Below, in pieces: positions 34,353 to 42,917 of a stretch of 64,000 nucleotides of DNA. The position numbers and the translations under genes are program-made. Source of the DNA: SIG672 sp045535095. Its GTDB lineage: Bacteria > Bacillota > Clostridia > Oscillospirales > CAG-272. The stretch covers positions 4,592 to 68,591 of the forward strand of contig JAZSKY010000054.1 of assembly GCA_045535095.1 (NCBI GenBank), written 5' to 3'. Each line of letters opens with the position of its first letter. Positions within the stretch are counted from its first letter, which is position 1. The notes beneath the pieces are model-generated. The model ran no database searches, was not told where the DNA came from, and was given only the letters and a program-made list of their open reading frames with translations.

Positions 34353-34721
34353 TTAAAGTACTTCGGGAGCGAGCGAAAGGATCTTAAGGAATTCCTTTTC
34401 ACGAAGCTCTCTTGCCACAGGCCCAAATATACGGGTTCCTCTGGGGTTTTTATCTTCTTTGATGATGACCGCTGCGTTGTCATCAAAGCGAACGTAGCTA
34501 CCGTCTGCGCGCTTAACGCCCTTAACGGTTCTTACGATTACAGCTTTAACAACGTCGCCCTTCTTTACCTGTCCGCCGGGAGACACCTTTTTAACGGATG
34601 CGACTACTACGTCTCCGATACCTGCATATCTTCTGCCAGTACCGCCGAGAACGCGTATACACATAAGCTCCTTCGCACCGGTATTATCAGCGACCTTCAT
34701 ATACGACTGCTGTTGTATCAC
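34353..34721 (-). CDS. rplN: Ribosomal protein L14
   Basis: 122 residues; on the subunit interface by helix 95. Starts MIQQQSYMKVADNTGAKELMCIRVLGGTGR and ends EKEFLKILSLAPEVL, both diagnostic. Typical length; between rpsQ and rplX. Confidence 0.98.
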   Translation of the reverse strand: MIQQQSYMKVADNTGAKELMCIRVLGGTGRRYAGIGDVVVASVKKVSPGGQVKKGDVVKAVIVRTVKGVKRADGSYVRFDDNAAVIIKEDKNPRGTRIFGPVARELREKEFLKILSLAPEVL

Positions 34722-34778
34722 TGTGCGTTTTCCTCCTTAATTCAATACAATCTTTGTTGTATCTACTGAACTGTTGAC

Positions 34779-35045
34779 TTACTTAACCTTTTCGATTATT
34801 TCAACGAGACGCCATCTCTTAGTTGCGGAGAGGGGTCTTGTTTCCATAATGAGTACCTTATCACCGACGTCGCACTGATTGTTCTCGTCGTGTGCGTGTA
34901 CCTTAAGGGTGTGCTTTATGATTTTTCCGTATTTCGGATGCTTTACGTTGTCCTCGATTGCTACAACGATGGTCTTGTTCATTGCGTTGCTTACAACCTT
35001 ACCAACTCTGGTCTTGCGCAGATTGCGCGCTGTCTGTTCCATCAC
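34779..35045 (-). CDS. rpsQ: Ribosomal protein S17
   Basis: 88 residues; OB-fold 16S-binding protein. Signatures: RKTRVGKVVSNAMNKTIVVAIE and YGKIIKHTLKVHAHDENNQC. Typical length, between rpmC and rplN; its ATG follows rpmC's stop closely. Confidence 0.98.
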   Translation of the reverse strand: MMEQTARNLRKTRVGKVVSNAMNKTIVVAIEDNVKHPKYGKIIKHTLKVHAHDENNQCDVGDKVLIMETRPLSATKRWRLVEIIEKVK

Positions 35046-35064
35046 GACTGTATCTCCTTCCTGC

Positions 35065-35256
35065 TCACTGAGCCTTCATTTCGTGGAGGATAGTCATAAC
35101 TCTTGCGATATCCTTACGAACGTCAGCTATCTTGTGGGGATTGTCAAGTTGGTTTATAGCGTGCTTAAAGCGCAGGTTAAACAGTTCTTCTTTGAGTCCT
35201 GCAAGCTCTTTTTCGAGCTCTTCAACGCTCATCTTTCTGATTTCACTTGCCTTCAC
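35065..35256 (-). CDS. rpmC: Ribosomal protein L29
   Basis: 63 residues; at the exit tunnel near L23, and a docking point for SRP. MKASEIRKMSVEELEKELAGLKEELFNLRFKHA is a canonical helical L29 start. Two bases separate it from rplP upstream. Confidence 0.98.
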   Translation of the reverse strand: MKASEIRKMSVEELEKELAGLKEELFNLRFKHAINQLDNPHKIADVRKDIARVMTILHEMKAQ

Positions 35257-35258
35257 GA

Positions 35259-35690
35259 TTATCCCTCCTCAACAACATCGTTTGTTTCTTTCATAACAAA
35301 CTTACACTTAATCGGCAGTTTGTGGGATGCAAGACGCATTGCTTCCTTTGCTACTTCAGGAGCAACTCCGTCCATCTCGAACATGATTCTACCGGGCTTA
35401 ACTACTGCTACCCAGTACTCGGGCGAACCCTTACCGGAACCCATTCGAGTTTCAGCCGGCTTTTCAGTGATCGGCTTGTCGGGGAATATCTTGATCCATA
35501 CTTTACCGCCACGGCGAATATATCTCGTCATAGCGATACGGGCTGCTTCAATCTGGTTGCTTGTGATCCATGCGGGCTCGAGTGCAACAAGACCGTAGGT
35601 ACCGTAAGCTAAAGTGTTTCCGCGCGTTGCCTTACCCTTAAGTCTGCCGCGCTGAACACGTCTGTACTTAACTCTCTTCGGCATTAACAT
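35259..35690 (-). CDS. rplP: Ribosomal protein L16
   Basis: 143 residues; by the A-site tRNA and central protuberance. Starts MLMPKRVKYRRVQRGRLKG with RRGGKVWIKIFPDKPITEKPAETRMGSGKG. Its ATG overlaps the rpsC stop by one base, so the two are translationally coupled. Confidence 0.98.
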   Translation of the reverse strand: MLMPKRVKYRRVQRGRLKGKATRGNTLAYGTYGLVALEPAWITSNQIEAARIAMTRYIRRGGKVWIKIFPDKPITEKPAETRMGSGKGSPEYWVAVVKPGRIMFEMDGVAPEVAKEAMRLASHKLPIKCKFVMKETNDVVEEG

Positions 35691-36520
35691 TATTTGTTGC
35701 CTCCCTCTTTACCAGCGTTATTTCTGCCCTGATATGCGGGACGGTTTCCCTGTCCGCGATTCTGCGTACGGTTCTGCGGGCGACGGTCTCCGTCACGACG
35801 CTCTCCGCGGCGCTCGCCGGGCTTGCGATCACGGCGATCGGGTCTTGCGGGGTTTACGTCTGTGCGGATGGTAGTAAACTTCTTCTTAACATCCGGAAGA
35901 ACCTCACCCTTGAAGATCCAAACCTTGATACCGATCTTACCGTAAGTTGTGTGTGCTTCTGCAAAGCCGTACTCAATGTCAGCTCTGAGAGTCTGAAGCG
36001 GAATAGTACCCTCGTGGTACTGCTCGCTTCTTGCGATCTCGGCGCCGCCAAGACGTCCCGAGCACATGATCTTGATACCCTTTGCACCAAGACGCATGGT
36101 TCTACCGATCGCCTGCTTCATTGCACGGCGGAAGCCGATTCTGCGTTCGATCTGCGATGCGATCGACTCTGCAACGAGCTGTGCGTTAAGGTCGGGCTGT
36201 CTTACTTCGATTACGTTAACCGAAGCGGGCTTGCCTGCCATCTTTTCGATCTCTGCTTTGATCTTTTCGATCTCTGCTCCACCCTTACCGATAACGGTAC
36301 CGGGCTTTGCGCAGTAGATGAATACTCTGATTCTGGATGCGTCGCGCTCGATTTCAACCTTCGGAACGCCGCTTCCCTTGAATTTGTCCAGAATGTACTT
36401 TCTGATGTTGTAGTCGGATACGAGAGTATCGCCGAACTTTTCATCTTTCTCGAACCATCTGGAATCCCAGTTCTTTATAACTCCGACACGAAGACCGTGC
36501 GGATTAACTTTCTGACCCAT
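35690..36520 (-). CDS. rpsC: Ribosomal protein S3 with extended basic tail
   Basis: 276 residues, against 215-230 in most bacteria. KH domain with GKGGAEIEKIKAEIEKM (GxxG) and the C-terminal S3 domain are normal. After about residue 210 comes an extra Arg/Asp/Asn/Gly-rich disordered tail (PDRRDRKPGERRGERRDGD...) likely to lie by the mRNA entry channel. Between rplV and rplP. Confidence 0.97.
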   Translation of the reverse strand: MGQKVNPHGLRVGVIKNWDSRWFEKDEKFGDTLVSDYNIRKYILDKFKGSGVPKVEIERDASRIRVFIYCAKPGTVIGKGGAEIEKIKAEIEKMAGKPASVNVIEVRQPDLNAQLVAESIASQIERRIGFRRAMKQAIGRTMRLGAKGIKIMCSGRLGGAEIARSEQYHEGTIPLQTLRADIEYGFAEAHTTYGKIGIKVWIFKGEVLPDVKKKFTTIRTDVNPARPDRRDRKPGERRGERRDGDRRPQNRTQNRGQGNRPAYQGRNNAGKEGGNK

Positions 36521-36541
36521 TCAGCATTAACCTCCTTCTAA

Positions 36542-36874
36542 TTATTTCTCTTTTACAGCGATGGTGATGTGACTGGTTCTCTTAAGGAGACGGTCATATC
36601 CGCCTCTACCTCTTGCCTGACCTCTCTTAAGAGTAGGTCCGGGGCATACGAAGCACTGCGAAACGTAGAGAGCATCAGTATTCATCTGGAAATTGTGCTC
36701 TGCGTTTGCAACTGCGCTCTTGAGGAGCTTAGCAACCAGCGGGGATGCACCCTTCGGTGTATGATTGAGGATAGCCATTGCTTCCTTGACGTTTTTTCCA
36801 CGGATAAGGTCGAGAACGTACTGAACCTTACGGGGGGTAATTCTCACAAATTTGAGATATGCTTTTGCTTCCAT
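36542..36874 (-). CDS. rplV: Ribosomal protein L22
   Basis: 110 residues; lines the exit tunnel with its beta-hairpin, where macrolide resistance mutations occur. Starts MEAKAYLKFVRITPRKVQYVLDLIRGK and ends RGQARGRGGYDRLLKRTSHITIAV. Typical length; between rpsS and rpsC. Confidence 0.98.
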   Translation of the reverse strand: MEAKAYLKFVRITPRKVQYVLDLIRGKNVKEAMAILNHTPKGASPLVAKLLKSAVANAEHNFQMNTDALYVSQCFVCPGPTLKRGQARGRGGYDRLLKRTSHITIAVKEK

Positions 36875-36896
36875 TGTTCAAACTTCCTCCCTTCAA

Positions 36897-37172
36897 TTAT
36901 CTCTTAGTGGTCTTAGATCCGGCGTGACCCTTGAAGGTTCTGGTCGGAGCGAACTCACCAAGCTTGTGTCCTACCATATCCTCGATGATGTACACCGGGA
37001 TATGCTTTCTGCCGTCGTGTACGGCAATCGTGTGTCCGACGAAGTCGGGGTAAATTGTGGAGGCTCTCGACCAGGTCTTGAGAACTTTCTTTTCGCCGCT
37101 CTCGTTCATGGCCACAATGCGCTTATAAAGCTTTGCCTCTACATAAGGGCTCTTTTTCAGGCTTCTGCTCAT
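36897..37172 (-). CDS. rpsS: Ribosomal protein S19
   Basis: 91 residues; head protein pairing with S13. Starts MSRSLKKSPYVEAKLYKRI and ends FAPTRTFKGHAGSKTTKR, both diagnostic. Between rplB and rplV. Confidence 0.98.
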   Translation of the reverse strand: MSRSLKKSPYVEAKLYKRIVAMNESGEKKVLKTWSRASTIYPDFVGHTIAVHDGRKHIPVYIIEDMVGHKLGEFAPTRTFKGHAGSKTTKR

Positions 37173-37189
37173 TTATCTATGCCTCCTTC

Positions 37190-38020
37190 TTATTTGCCGT
37201 TCTTGTGTTTAACAATGAACTTTTCGGTTCTTGCCTTCTTGTTTCTCGTCTTATATCCGAGAGCAGGCTTGCCCCAAGGTGTTACAGGGCCCGGACGACC
37301 TATGGGAGATCTTCCTTCACCACCACCGTGCGGGTGATCGCAGGGGTTCATTACAGATCCGCGTACGGTAGGACGAATGCCCATGTGGCGCTTTCTACCT
37401 GCCTTACCGATCTTAACCGTATCGTGTTCAATGTTACCTACCTGACCGATAGTTGCCTTGCAGTCAAGTCTGATAAGTCTAACTTCACCGGAGGGAAGTC
37501 TGACCTGTGCCATTCCGTTTTCCTTTGCCATGAGCTGTGCAGCTGCGCCCGCGCTACGAACGAGCTGACCGCCCTTTCCGGGGTAGATCTCAATGTTGTG
37601 AATGAAGATACCAACGGGAATGTTAGCAATAGGAAGAGTGTTACCGGGCTTGATGTCTGCGCCGGCGCCGTTTTCGATAACGTCGCCGTCGGTTACACCT
37701 GCGGGAGCGATGATGTAGCTCTTCTTCTTATCTTCATACTCAACGAGAGCGATATAAGACGTTCTGTTAGGATCGTACTCAACTCCGATAACGGTTGCCT
37801 TAGCGTCGTTTGCGCGCTTGAAGTCGATAATTCTGTACTTCTGTCTGTTTCCGCCGCCCTTGTGACGAACGGTGATTCTACCGTAGCTGTTACGGCCTGC
37901 GTGCTTCTTCTGTACGTCGAGAAGGCTCTTCTCGGGAGTCTTTTTGGTAACCTCGTCAAACGAGGGAACCGACATCTGTCTGCGACCCGGAGTAGTAGGC
38001 TTATAAAGTTTTGCTGCCAT
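37190..38020 (-). CDS. rplB: Ribosomal protein L2
   Basis: 276 residues; needed for subunit joining and peptidyl transfer. Starts MAAKLYKPTTPGRRQMS with the signatures GGGNRQKYR and RGSVMNPCDHPHGGGEGRSPIGR (holding the conserved His). Typical length; between rplW and rpsS. Confidence 0.98.
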   Translation of the reverse strand: MAAKLYKPTTPGRRQMSVPSFDEVTKKTPEKSLLDVQKKHAGRNSYGRITVRHKGGGNRQKYRIIDFKRANDAKATVIGVEYDPNRTSYIALVEYEDKKKSYIIAPAGVTDGDVIENGAGADIKPGNTLPIANIPVGIFIHNIEIYPGKGGQLVRSAGAAAQLMAKENGMAQVRLPSGEVRLIRLDCKATIGQVGNIEHDTVKIGKAGRKRHMGIRPTVRGSVMNPCDHPHGGGEGRSPIGRPGPVTPWGKPALGYKTRNKKARTEKFIVKHKNGK

Positions 38021-38034
38021 TTCTGTACTCCTCC

Positions 38035-38328
38035 TTAAATCATGCCGTCGAAGAACTCAATGGTCTTGGAGTCTGCTGTAAGAGTTACAACAGCCTTCTT
38101 CCACTCGGAGGTGTATCCGGAGTGAACACCGAGTCTCTTGGGCTTCTTCTTCATGTTGATGGTGTTAACGCTTGCAACCTTTACCTTGAAGATCTCTTCA
38201 ACTGCGCTTGCAATTTCGGGCTTAGTTGCGTCCTTCTTTACCTTGAAGGTATATTTCTTGCTTTCAAGACCGTCCATGCTCGCTTCGGTTACGACGGGAG
38301 CAAGAATGATATCGTATGCGGTTTTCAT
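38035..38328 (-). CDS. rplW: Ribosomal protein L23
   Basis: 97 residues; exit-tunnel protein that docks trigger factor and SRP. Starts MKTAYDIILAPVVTEASMDGLESKKYTFKV and has the flexible KPKRLGVHSGYTSEWKKA loop. Its start overlaps the rplD stop by one base. Confidence 0.97.
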   Translation of the reverse strand: MKTAYDIILAPVVTEASMDGLESKKYTFKVKKDATKPEIASAVEEIFKVKVASVNTINMKKKPKRLGVHSGYTSEWKKAVVTLTADSKTIEFFDGMI

Positions 38329-38951
38329 TATGCATATACCTCCTCGATAGTTTTGATAGCGACCTGATCTGCAACTACGGTGTCGCAGTTGATGAGATCA
38401 TATACGCTGATGATGGTCGAAGGCGTGGTCTTTACGCCGGGAATGTTATCAAAGGACTTAACTACCTTCTTGTCGTTCTCAGAGAGAATAACGAGCGACT
38501 TCTTGCCTGCGCCGATAGCGCTGAGCATGTTCACCATAGTCTTGGTGCTGAACTCTTCGGTAGCGATCTTGTCCACGATTATCATTTCGTTTGCTGCAAC
38601 CTTGGAGGAGAGCGCGCTGATAATAGCAACTCTCTTGGTCTTCTTATTCATATCTACGCGATAGCTTCTGGGCTTCGGACCGAGAGCGATACCGCCGTGT
38701 GTCCACTGAGGAGAACGGGTCGATCCCTGTCTTGCTCTGCCGCTACCCTTCTGGCGCCAAGGCTTCTTACCGCCACCCGAAACCTCGGAACGGGTCTTGG
38801 TGGACTGAGTGCCCTGTCTCTGATTGAGAAGGTAGCTTCTTACTGCTGCGTGAAGAACCGCTGCATTGGGCTCTGCTGCAAATACTGCATCAGAAAGCTC
38901 GATGGTGCCGACTTCCTTGCCGGTCATATCAACTATTTTCATGTTTGGCAT
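38328..38951 (-). CDS. rplD: Ribosomal protein L4
   Basis: 207 residues; its long loop (QRQGTQSTKTRSEVSGGGKKPWRQKGSGRARQGS region) reaches into the exit tunnel. In proteobacteria L4 represses the S10 operon; whether this holds here is unknown. Typical length; 19 bases after rplC. Confidence 0.97.
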   Translation of the reverse strand: MPNMKIVDMTGKEVGTIELSDAVFAAEPNAAVLHAAVRSYLLNQRQGTQSTKTRSEVSGGGKKPWRQKGSGRARQGSTRSPQWTHGGIALGPKPRSYRVDMNKKTKRVAIISALSSKVAANEMIIVDKIATEEFSTKTMVNMLSAIGAGKKSLVILSENDKKVVKSFDNIPGVKTTPSTIISVYDLINCDTVVADQVAIKTIEEVYA

Positions 38952-38970
38952 CGTAATTTCCTACCTTTCG

Positions 38971-39615
38971 TTAAGATTTAACCGTATTACGAATGAATAC
39001 GATACCGCCGCGTGCTCCGGGAACTGCGCCCTTTACCGCGATTATATTCTTTTCTGCGTCGATCTTTGCGATGTCGAGGTTGAGAACAGTTACCTGCTCG
39101 TTACCGTACTGACCTGCCATCTTCTTGTTCTTGAAGATTCTGGCGGGGTCGATAACACCCATAGATCCGGACTGACGGTGAACAGGTCCGACACCGTGAG
39201 TCATTCTAAGCTTGTGAAGGTTCCATCTCTTGATAGCACCGGTGTATCCATGACCCTTGGTGATGCCGGTAACGTCGACCTTTTCACCTGCTGCAAAGAT
39301 GTCAGCGGTGACGGTATCGCCGATTTTGTATCCGGAAATGTCATCAAGACGGAATTCCTTAAGGTGCTTCTTGGGCTGGAGATCATTCTTCTTGAAGTGT
39401 CCGAGTGCAGGCTTGTTTGCCTTGTACTCACCCTTCTTGGTCTGTGCGATAGCCTCAAAACCGAGCTGGATAGCTTCGTATCCGTCAGTGTCGAGGGTCT
39501 TGACCTGCGATACTACGCAAGGTCCTGCTTCAATTACGGTTACCGGAATGACGTTTCCCTTTTCATCGAAGATCTGCGTCATACCGATCTTTTTGCCTAT
39601 AATGGCCTTTTTCAT
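38971..39615 (-). CDS. rplC: Ribosomal protein L3
   Basis: 214 residues; early 50S assembly. Starts MKKAIIGKKIGMTQIFDEKGNVIPVTVIEAGP; signatures FKKNDLQPKKHLKEFR and GPVHRQSGSMGV (substrate glutamine site). Typical length; 79 bases after rpsJ. Confidence 0.98.
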   Translation of the reverse strand: MKKAIIGKKIGMTQIFDEKGNVIPVTVIEAGPCVVSQVKTLDTDGYEAIQLGFEAIAQTKKGEYKANKPALGHFKKNDLQPKKHLKEFRLDDISGYKIGDTVTADIFAAGEKVDVTGITKGHGYTGAIKRWNLHKLRMTHGVGPVHRQSGSMGVIDPARIFKNKKMAGQYGNEQVTVLNLDIAKIDAEKNIIAVKGAVPGARGGIVFIRNTVKS

Positions 39616-39694
39616 TGTTTTTTCCTCCTGTTTTAGTTATTGGTTGACTTGTTTGCCAACATGACATAAAACTTTCGAGAGACGAGTAAACCGA

Positions 39695-40006
39695 TTAGAG
39701 TTTGATTTCGATTTCTACGCCTGCGGGAAGTTCAAGACTCGTAAGCGCCGCAACTGCCTTCTGCGAGGGCTTTATTATGTCGATGAGTCTCTTGTGAGTT
39801 CTGGTCTCAAACTGCTCACGGCTGTCCTTGTACTTATGAACAGCGCGAAGAATGGTGACGATCTCCTTATCGGTGGGAAGCGGGATAGGTCCGGAAACCT
39901 CTGCGCCGTTTCTCTTAGCGGTCTCGACGATCTTCTCAGCCGCCTGATCGATAAGTGCGTGGTCATAACTCTTGAGTCTGATTCTGATCTTCTCTTTAAC
40001 TGCCAC
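39695..40006 (-). CDS. rpsJ: Ribosomal protein S10
   Basis: 103 residues; head protein and NusB partner in transcription antitermination. Starts MAVKEKIRIRLKSYDHALIDQAA and ends LPAGVEIEIKL. First gene of the superoperon; AAGGAGG ribosome binding site just upstream. Transcribed from the promoter at 40267-40296 with a ~250-nt leader. Confidence 0.98.
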   Translation of the reverse strand: MAVKEKIRIRLKSYDHALIDQAAEKIVETAKRNGAEVSGPIPLPTDKEIVTILRAVHKYKDSREQFETRTHKRLIDIIKPSQKAVAALTSLELPAGVEIEIKL

Positions 40007-40266
40007 TTGCTTTTTTCCTCCTTATTTAATGTTAAGCAGGGCGGACTTCGTTACACTCTGCCGTGTGTTTCCAAACCTTCCTTGCTTTAATCCGAATCCA
40101 TACGATGCAACTCTTTCGCATAAAATTCGGAAAATCACTCAAAATAGTTTGTAAACGCGCTCAAAATGCTCCAAAGTGCCGTTTCGCCCGATTGATACGG
40201 ACATACTCCGGCAGAATTACCCGCATATTTGCGGCAACCTCTGCCATCAGCGCATCAAGCTCGGAC
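40007..40266 (-). ncRNA. Leader of the S10 superoperon
   Basis: About 250 nt between the predicted start of transcription and rpsJ. On the minus strand it can form a bulged hairpin (CCGAAT/ATTCGG closing ATGC/GCAT, about 40090-40132) and a weaker GGCAG/CTGCC pairing near 40030-40065. It carries no clear terminator. A long structured leader suggests autoregulation by an r-protein such as L4, as known for S10 leaders, but no specific match was seen. Confidence 0.45.
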
Positions 40267-40296
40267 ATTATATCACATTCTTATTATATTTGTCAA
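40267..40296 (-). promoter_or_regulatory. Near-consensus promoter of the ribosomal superoperon
   Basis: On the minus strand: TTGACA, 18-base spacer, TATAAT, preceded by TGA (extended -10). Both hexamers are perfect, as expected for the most heavily transcribed operon of the cell. The spacer is AT-rich. Confidence 0.9.
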
Positions 40297-40505
40297 TATT
40301 CTCCTTGAATTTTTTTGCTAAAAAACGCCCTTGTTAACAGAATATTTACAATTTTTATCGCTTTTGCCTAAATTTTTAATGATTTTTTGTGCTTTTCGGA
40401 GAATTTCGAGACGTCACAAAGGACGTGCGCAACAGACGATACGTGCAAATTCGACCCAAAATCTGAAAATATTTACTTTTTTTACCAATTTTTCCAAAAA
40501 AGGTA

Positions 40506-40535
40506 TTGACATTTGGGGTCGATATGTGTTATATT
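40506..40535 (+). promoter_or_regulatory. Promoter of the AbrB-like gene with a flanking inverted repeat
   Basis: TTGACA, 18-base spacer, TATATT preceded by TGT (extended -10). The spacer holds TTTGGGGTCGA (40513-40523), which is nearly the reverse complement of TCGACCCAAA at 40451-40460. The pair, spaced about 50 bp, may be an operator at which the protein itself binds. Confidence 0.75.
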
Positions 40536-40577
40536 ATGTAATAGAAACCCCATTATCGGAGGAAGGAGTGAATTAAA

Positions 40578-40817
40578 ATGAAAGCAACAGGAATTGTGAG
40601 AAAGATCGACTCTCTCGGAAGAATCGTGCTGCCGATAGAGATCAGAGATACGCTTGATATCAAGGAAAGAGATCCGCTCGAGATATTTGTGGACGGCGAC
40701 AGCATCATCTTAAAGAAGTACGCTCCCACCTGCATCTTCTGTGACTCGACCGACGATCTCACTCTTTACAAGGGCAAGCTCATCTGTCCCAGATGCATAA
40801 ACGATCTTGCAAAATAA
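40578..40817 (+). CDS. AbrB-family transition-state regulator with a zinc ribbon
   Basis: A 79-residue regulator. Residues 1-50 are the swapped-hairpin DNA-binding domain (KATGIVRKIDSLGRIVLPIEIRDTL). Residues 51-79 contain CIFC and CPRC, a four-cysteine zinc-ribbon-like end seen in clostridial AbrB. Related proteins control sporulation and transition-state genes. GGAGGAAGGAG lies before the ATG. It diverges from rpsJ. Confidence 0.94.
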   Translation: MKATGIVRKIDSLGRIVLPIEIRDTLDIKERDPLEIFVDGDSIILKKYAPTCIFCDSTDDLTLYKGKLICPRCINDLAK

Positions 40818-40825
40818 AAAAATCG

Positions 40826-40848
40826 GGCGGACGAAAAACTCGTCCGCC
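40826..40848 (+). terminator. Terminator of the AbrB-like gene
   Basis: A 9-bp GC-rich stem (GGCGGACGA/TCGTCCGCC) with an AAAAC loop, followed by TTTC. The T run is short. Confidence 0.75.
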
Positions 40849-40927
40849 TTTCACGTATATATATAATATATAATAAAAGGAAGAGTTTCGTCCGAAAAAG
40901 ACGGTCTCATCACCGAAAGGACAAAAA

Positions 40928-41608
40928 ATGAACAGACCCGTAACCACACTTTTTATGCTCTCGTCCCTTGACGGAAAGATCAGCACGGGAGAGAGTGACG
41001 AGCGCGACGTTGACAAGGACTTCCCAAAAATCGAGGGCGTGCGCGAGGGACTGCACCAGTATTACGAGATCGAGCAGACCACGGATCTGTGGTCGCTGAA
41101 CTCGGGGCGCACGCAGGCGAAGATCGGAGTCAACGAGAGAGAGCTTCCCAAAAAGACGGTCGTCTCCTTCGTTGTGATAGACAATCACCACTTAAAAGAG
41201 AGCGGAGTGAGATACTTCTCTGCTCTTTCAAAGGAGTTCGTTCTCATCACAACGAACAAGGATCACCCCGCGTTTTATGTCAAGGAAAGCAACGTTCACA
41301 TCATATATCAGGATAAATTATCGCTCAAAGACGCGCTTGAAATCCTCTGCAACGATTTCAGATGCGAGCGTATCACTCTGCAAAGCGGAGGCACTTTGAA
41401 CTCGCTTTTCCTTCGTGAAAAGCTTATAGACTACGTCGATATCGTTGTCGCGCCGATCCTCGTTGGAGGCAAAAATACGCCCACTCTGATAGACGGAAAT
41501 CCGATCTCAAGCGAGGAGGATCTGTCCTCGCTTGGAGTGCTTGAGCTGACAAGCTGCACAGTGCTTGAAAACTCATATTTACGCCTTAATTACCGAGTAA
41601 AACGATAA
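40928..41608 (+). CDS. RibD C-terminal domain/dihydrofolate reductase-family protein
   Basis: A 226-residue stand-alone member of the RibD_C/DHFR fold, which reduces the pyrimidine ribosyl side chain with NADPH in riboflavin synthesis in the complete RibD. Marks: TTLFMLSSLDGKIS at the start, LQSGGTLNSLFL (the GG.T glycine motif) and VVAPILVGGKNTPTL. No deaminase half is present. Without other rib genes nearby it may act in another pathway, such as reduction of a related pterin or flavin intermediate. Confidence 0.82.
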   Translation: MNRPVTTLFMLSSLDGKISTGESDERDVDKDFPKIEGVREGLHQYYEIEQTTDLWSLNSGRTQAKIGVNERELPKKTVVSFVVIDNHHLKESGVRYFSALSKEFVLITTNKDHPAFYVKESNVHIIYQDKLSLKDALEILCNDFRCERITLQSGGTLNSLFLREKLIDYVDIVVAPILVGGKNTPTLIDGNPISSEEDLSSLGVLELTSCTVLENSYLRLNYRVKR

Positions 41609-41618
41609 ACAAAAAATG

Positions 41619-41647
41619 CCCCGACGGATCTTTTTGACCCGCCGGGG
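41619..41647 (-). terminator. Terminator of the broken surface-protein gene
   Basis: CCCCG and CGG pair with their complements across one mismatch; on the minus strand it is followed by GCATTTTTT. It may also serve the RibD-like gene, which converges on it. Confidence 0.75.
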
Positions 41648-41668
41648 ATTATTATTTACTGTGATATT

Positions 41669-42723
41669 TTACGCCTTTTTCTTCTTGCCGAAAATGATAG
41701 CGAGGATCGCACCGATGATAAGTCCTGCTGCTGCAATAATTATTATAACAGTTTTGTCCATCTTAACCTTCACGTCAGTAGGCTCATCTGCGCCGCCGAT
41801 GTTCGATTCGCCGCTCGATGCACCGTTATCGGTGTTACCAACGTTAGGTCTAAGATCGTCGTTATCGGTGTTTCCGGGGTTGCTTCCGGTATTATCACCG
41901 GTATTGTCGCCGGTGTTATCGCCTGTATTATCACCGGGCTCGTTGGGAGTATCGGGAGTTTCCTGTGCCGGGGTGATCTCAACGGCGTATATCTTGGTAG
42001 GAACGTGGAATCCGTTTCCTACGCGTACACCGAACTCGCCGCCGAAGGGTACGCAGGAGCCTGCCGCTCTATCCATAGCCGATATGTGGAGATCGTCAAC
42101 AAACACCTTTACCGCGCCGTCTGCGGTGAACTCAACGGTAAGCTTGACCTTGCCGTCTGCCTTTGCGGTAGTCCAGTCGTCACCAAGCTGTGTCTTGAGG
42201 CTGATATCCTTGATAGCCGCAGGGAACTTGTCAGCAGTACCCTGCCAGCCGTTCTGAACGCGCGCGATTCTGAGGTTTTCGCCCGTGAACATTACTACGT
42301 AGTAGCAGGACGCGTTCTCTACCGCGTTTATAGTGCTTCCCGTAGCCTCGGCAATTCCGCGTCCGCCGAAGATGATTGCGGTGTCGTTTGCCCCCAGTCG
42401 TCGCTGCCGTCTGGTTTTTTATTCGGTACTGCGCGCTTTGCGAAAATACTCTCTGTATCAAACGTAACAGCTATGGTAGCCGAAGTATATTCGCCGCCAT
42501 ACATTACCTGTCTTACGTGGTTTTTGTTGGTTACAGATACAGGCTTGCTCGAATCATACGCCTTGATGGAAAATACTCCGCCGTCAAGCGCCTAGATAGA
42601 TACTACCTTGGCAGTCCAATCGGCAATTTCGCCTCCGTCACCGGTTGCCGCATTCACTCCTGCAGGGATAGCGCAGAAAATGAAGGTCAGCACGAGCATA
42701 ATGCTCAGAATTCTCTTTTTCAT
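41669..42723 (-). pseudogene. Broken gene for a cell-surface beta-sandwich protein with C-terminal membrane anchor
   Basis: Intact it would be about 350 residues: signal peptide (MKKRILSIMLVLTFIFCAIPAG), a beta-sandwich domain, a Thr/Asp/Asn/Gly linker (about 8 NTGD repeats), then a transmembrane helix and KKKKA tail. Two lesions break it: an in-frame TAG after VVSI (codon 44, near 42592) and a -1 frameshift in a run of five Gs near 42393, after SDDWG; adding one G rejoins the frame (GANDTAIIFGGRG). The 3' 207 codons (41669-42292) remain open. Promoter, ribosome binding site and terminator are intact. It could be a recent pseudogene or an assembly error. Confidence 0.75.
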
Positions 42724-42765
42724 AATTTTCTCCTTTAATTATAGCTTTGGGTTTCCCCTTCGTAT

Positions 42766-42771
42766 ATTATA
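42766..42771 (-). promoter_or_regulatory. Extended -10 promoter of the broken surface-protein gene
   Basis: On the minus strand TGG-TATAAT, 43 bases before the ATG, which has AAAGGAG. There is no good -35 at 17 bases (TTGACT lies 14 bases away), so it depends on the extended -10. Confidence 0.6.
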
Positions 42772-42870
42772 CCATAAATATATTTAGTCAATATTTTTAG
42801 GCTATGTCACATCATTTTTGGCGTTTTGAAAAAACGAAGGGGCGAATTTTGTACATTTCATACAAAAAAA

Positions 42871-42901
42871 TGACCGAAAGCGTCAAAAACACCTTCGGTC
42901 A
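42871..42901 (-). terminator. Terminator of the ThrE exporter genes
   Basis: A perfect 8-bp stem (TGACCGAA/TTCGGTCA), followed on the minus strand by TTTTTTTG. It ends the operon of the two exporter genes. Confidence 0.8.
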
Positions 42902-42917
42902 AGGGTAAAATCCCCAT

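Noticed and set aside
40161..40247. 28-codon leader peptide (MAEVAANMRVIL...) before rpsJ
   Set aside because: No ribosome binding site and no amino acid bias pointing to attenuation; kept only as unproved leader sequence.
42590..42594. TAG as a recoded sense codon
   Set aside because: TAG is a genuine stop at 63858 and for the DUF559 gene, so amber recoding is unlikely; a frameshift is also present in this gene.
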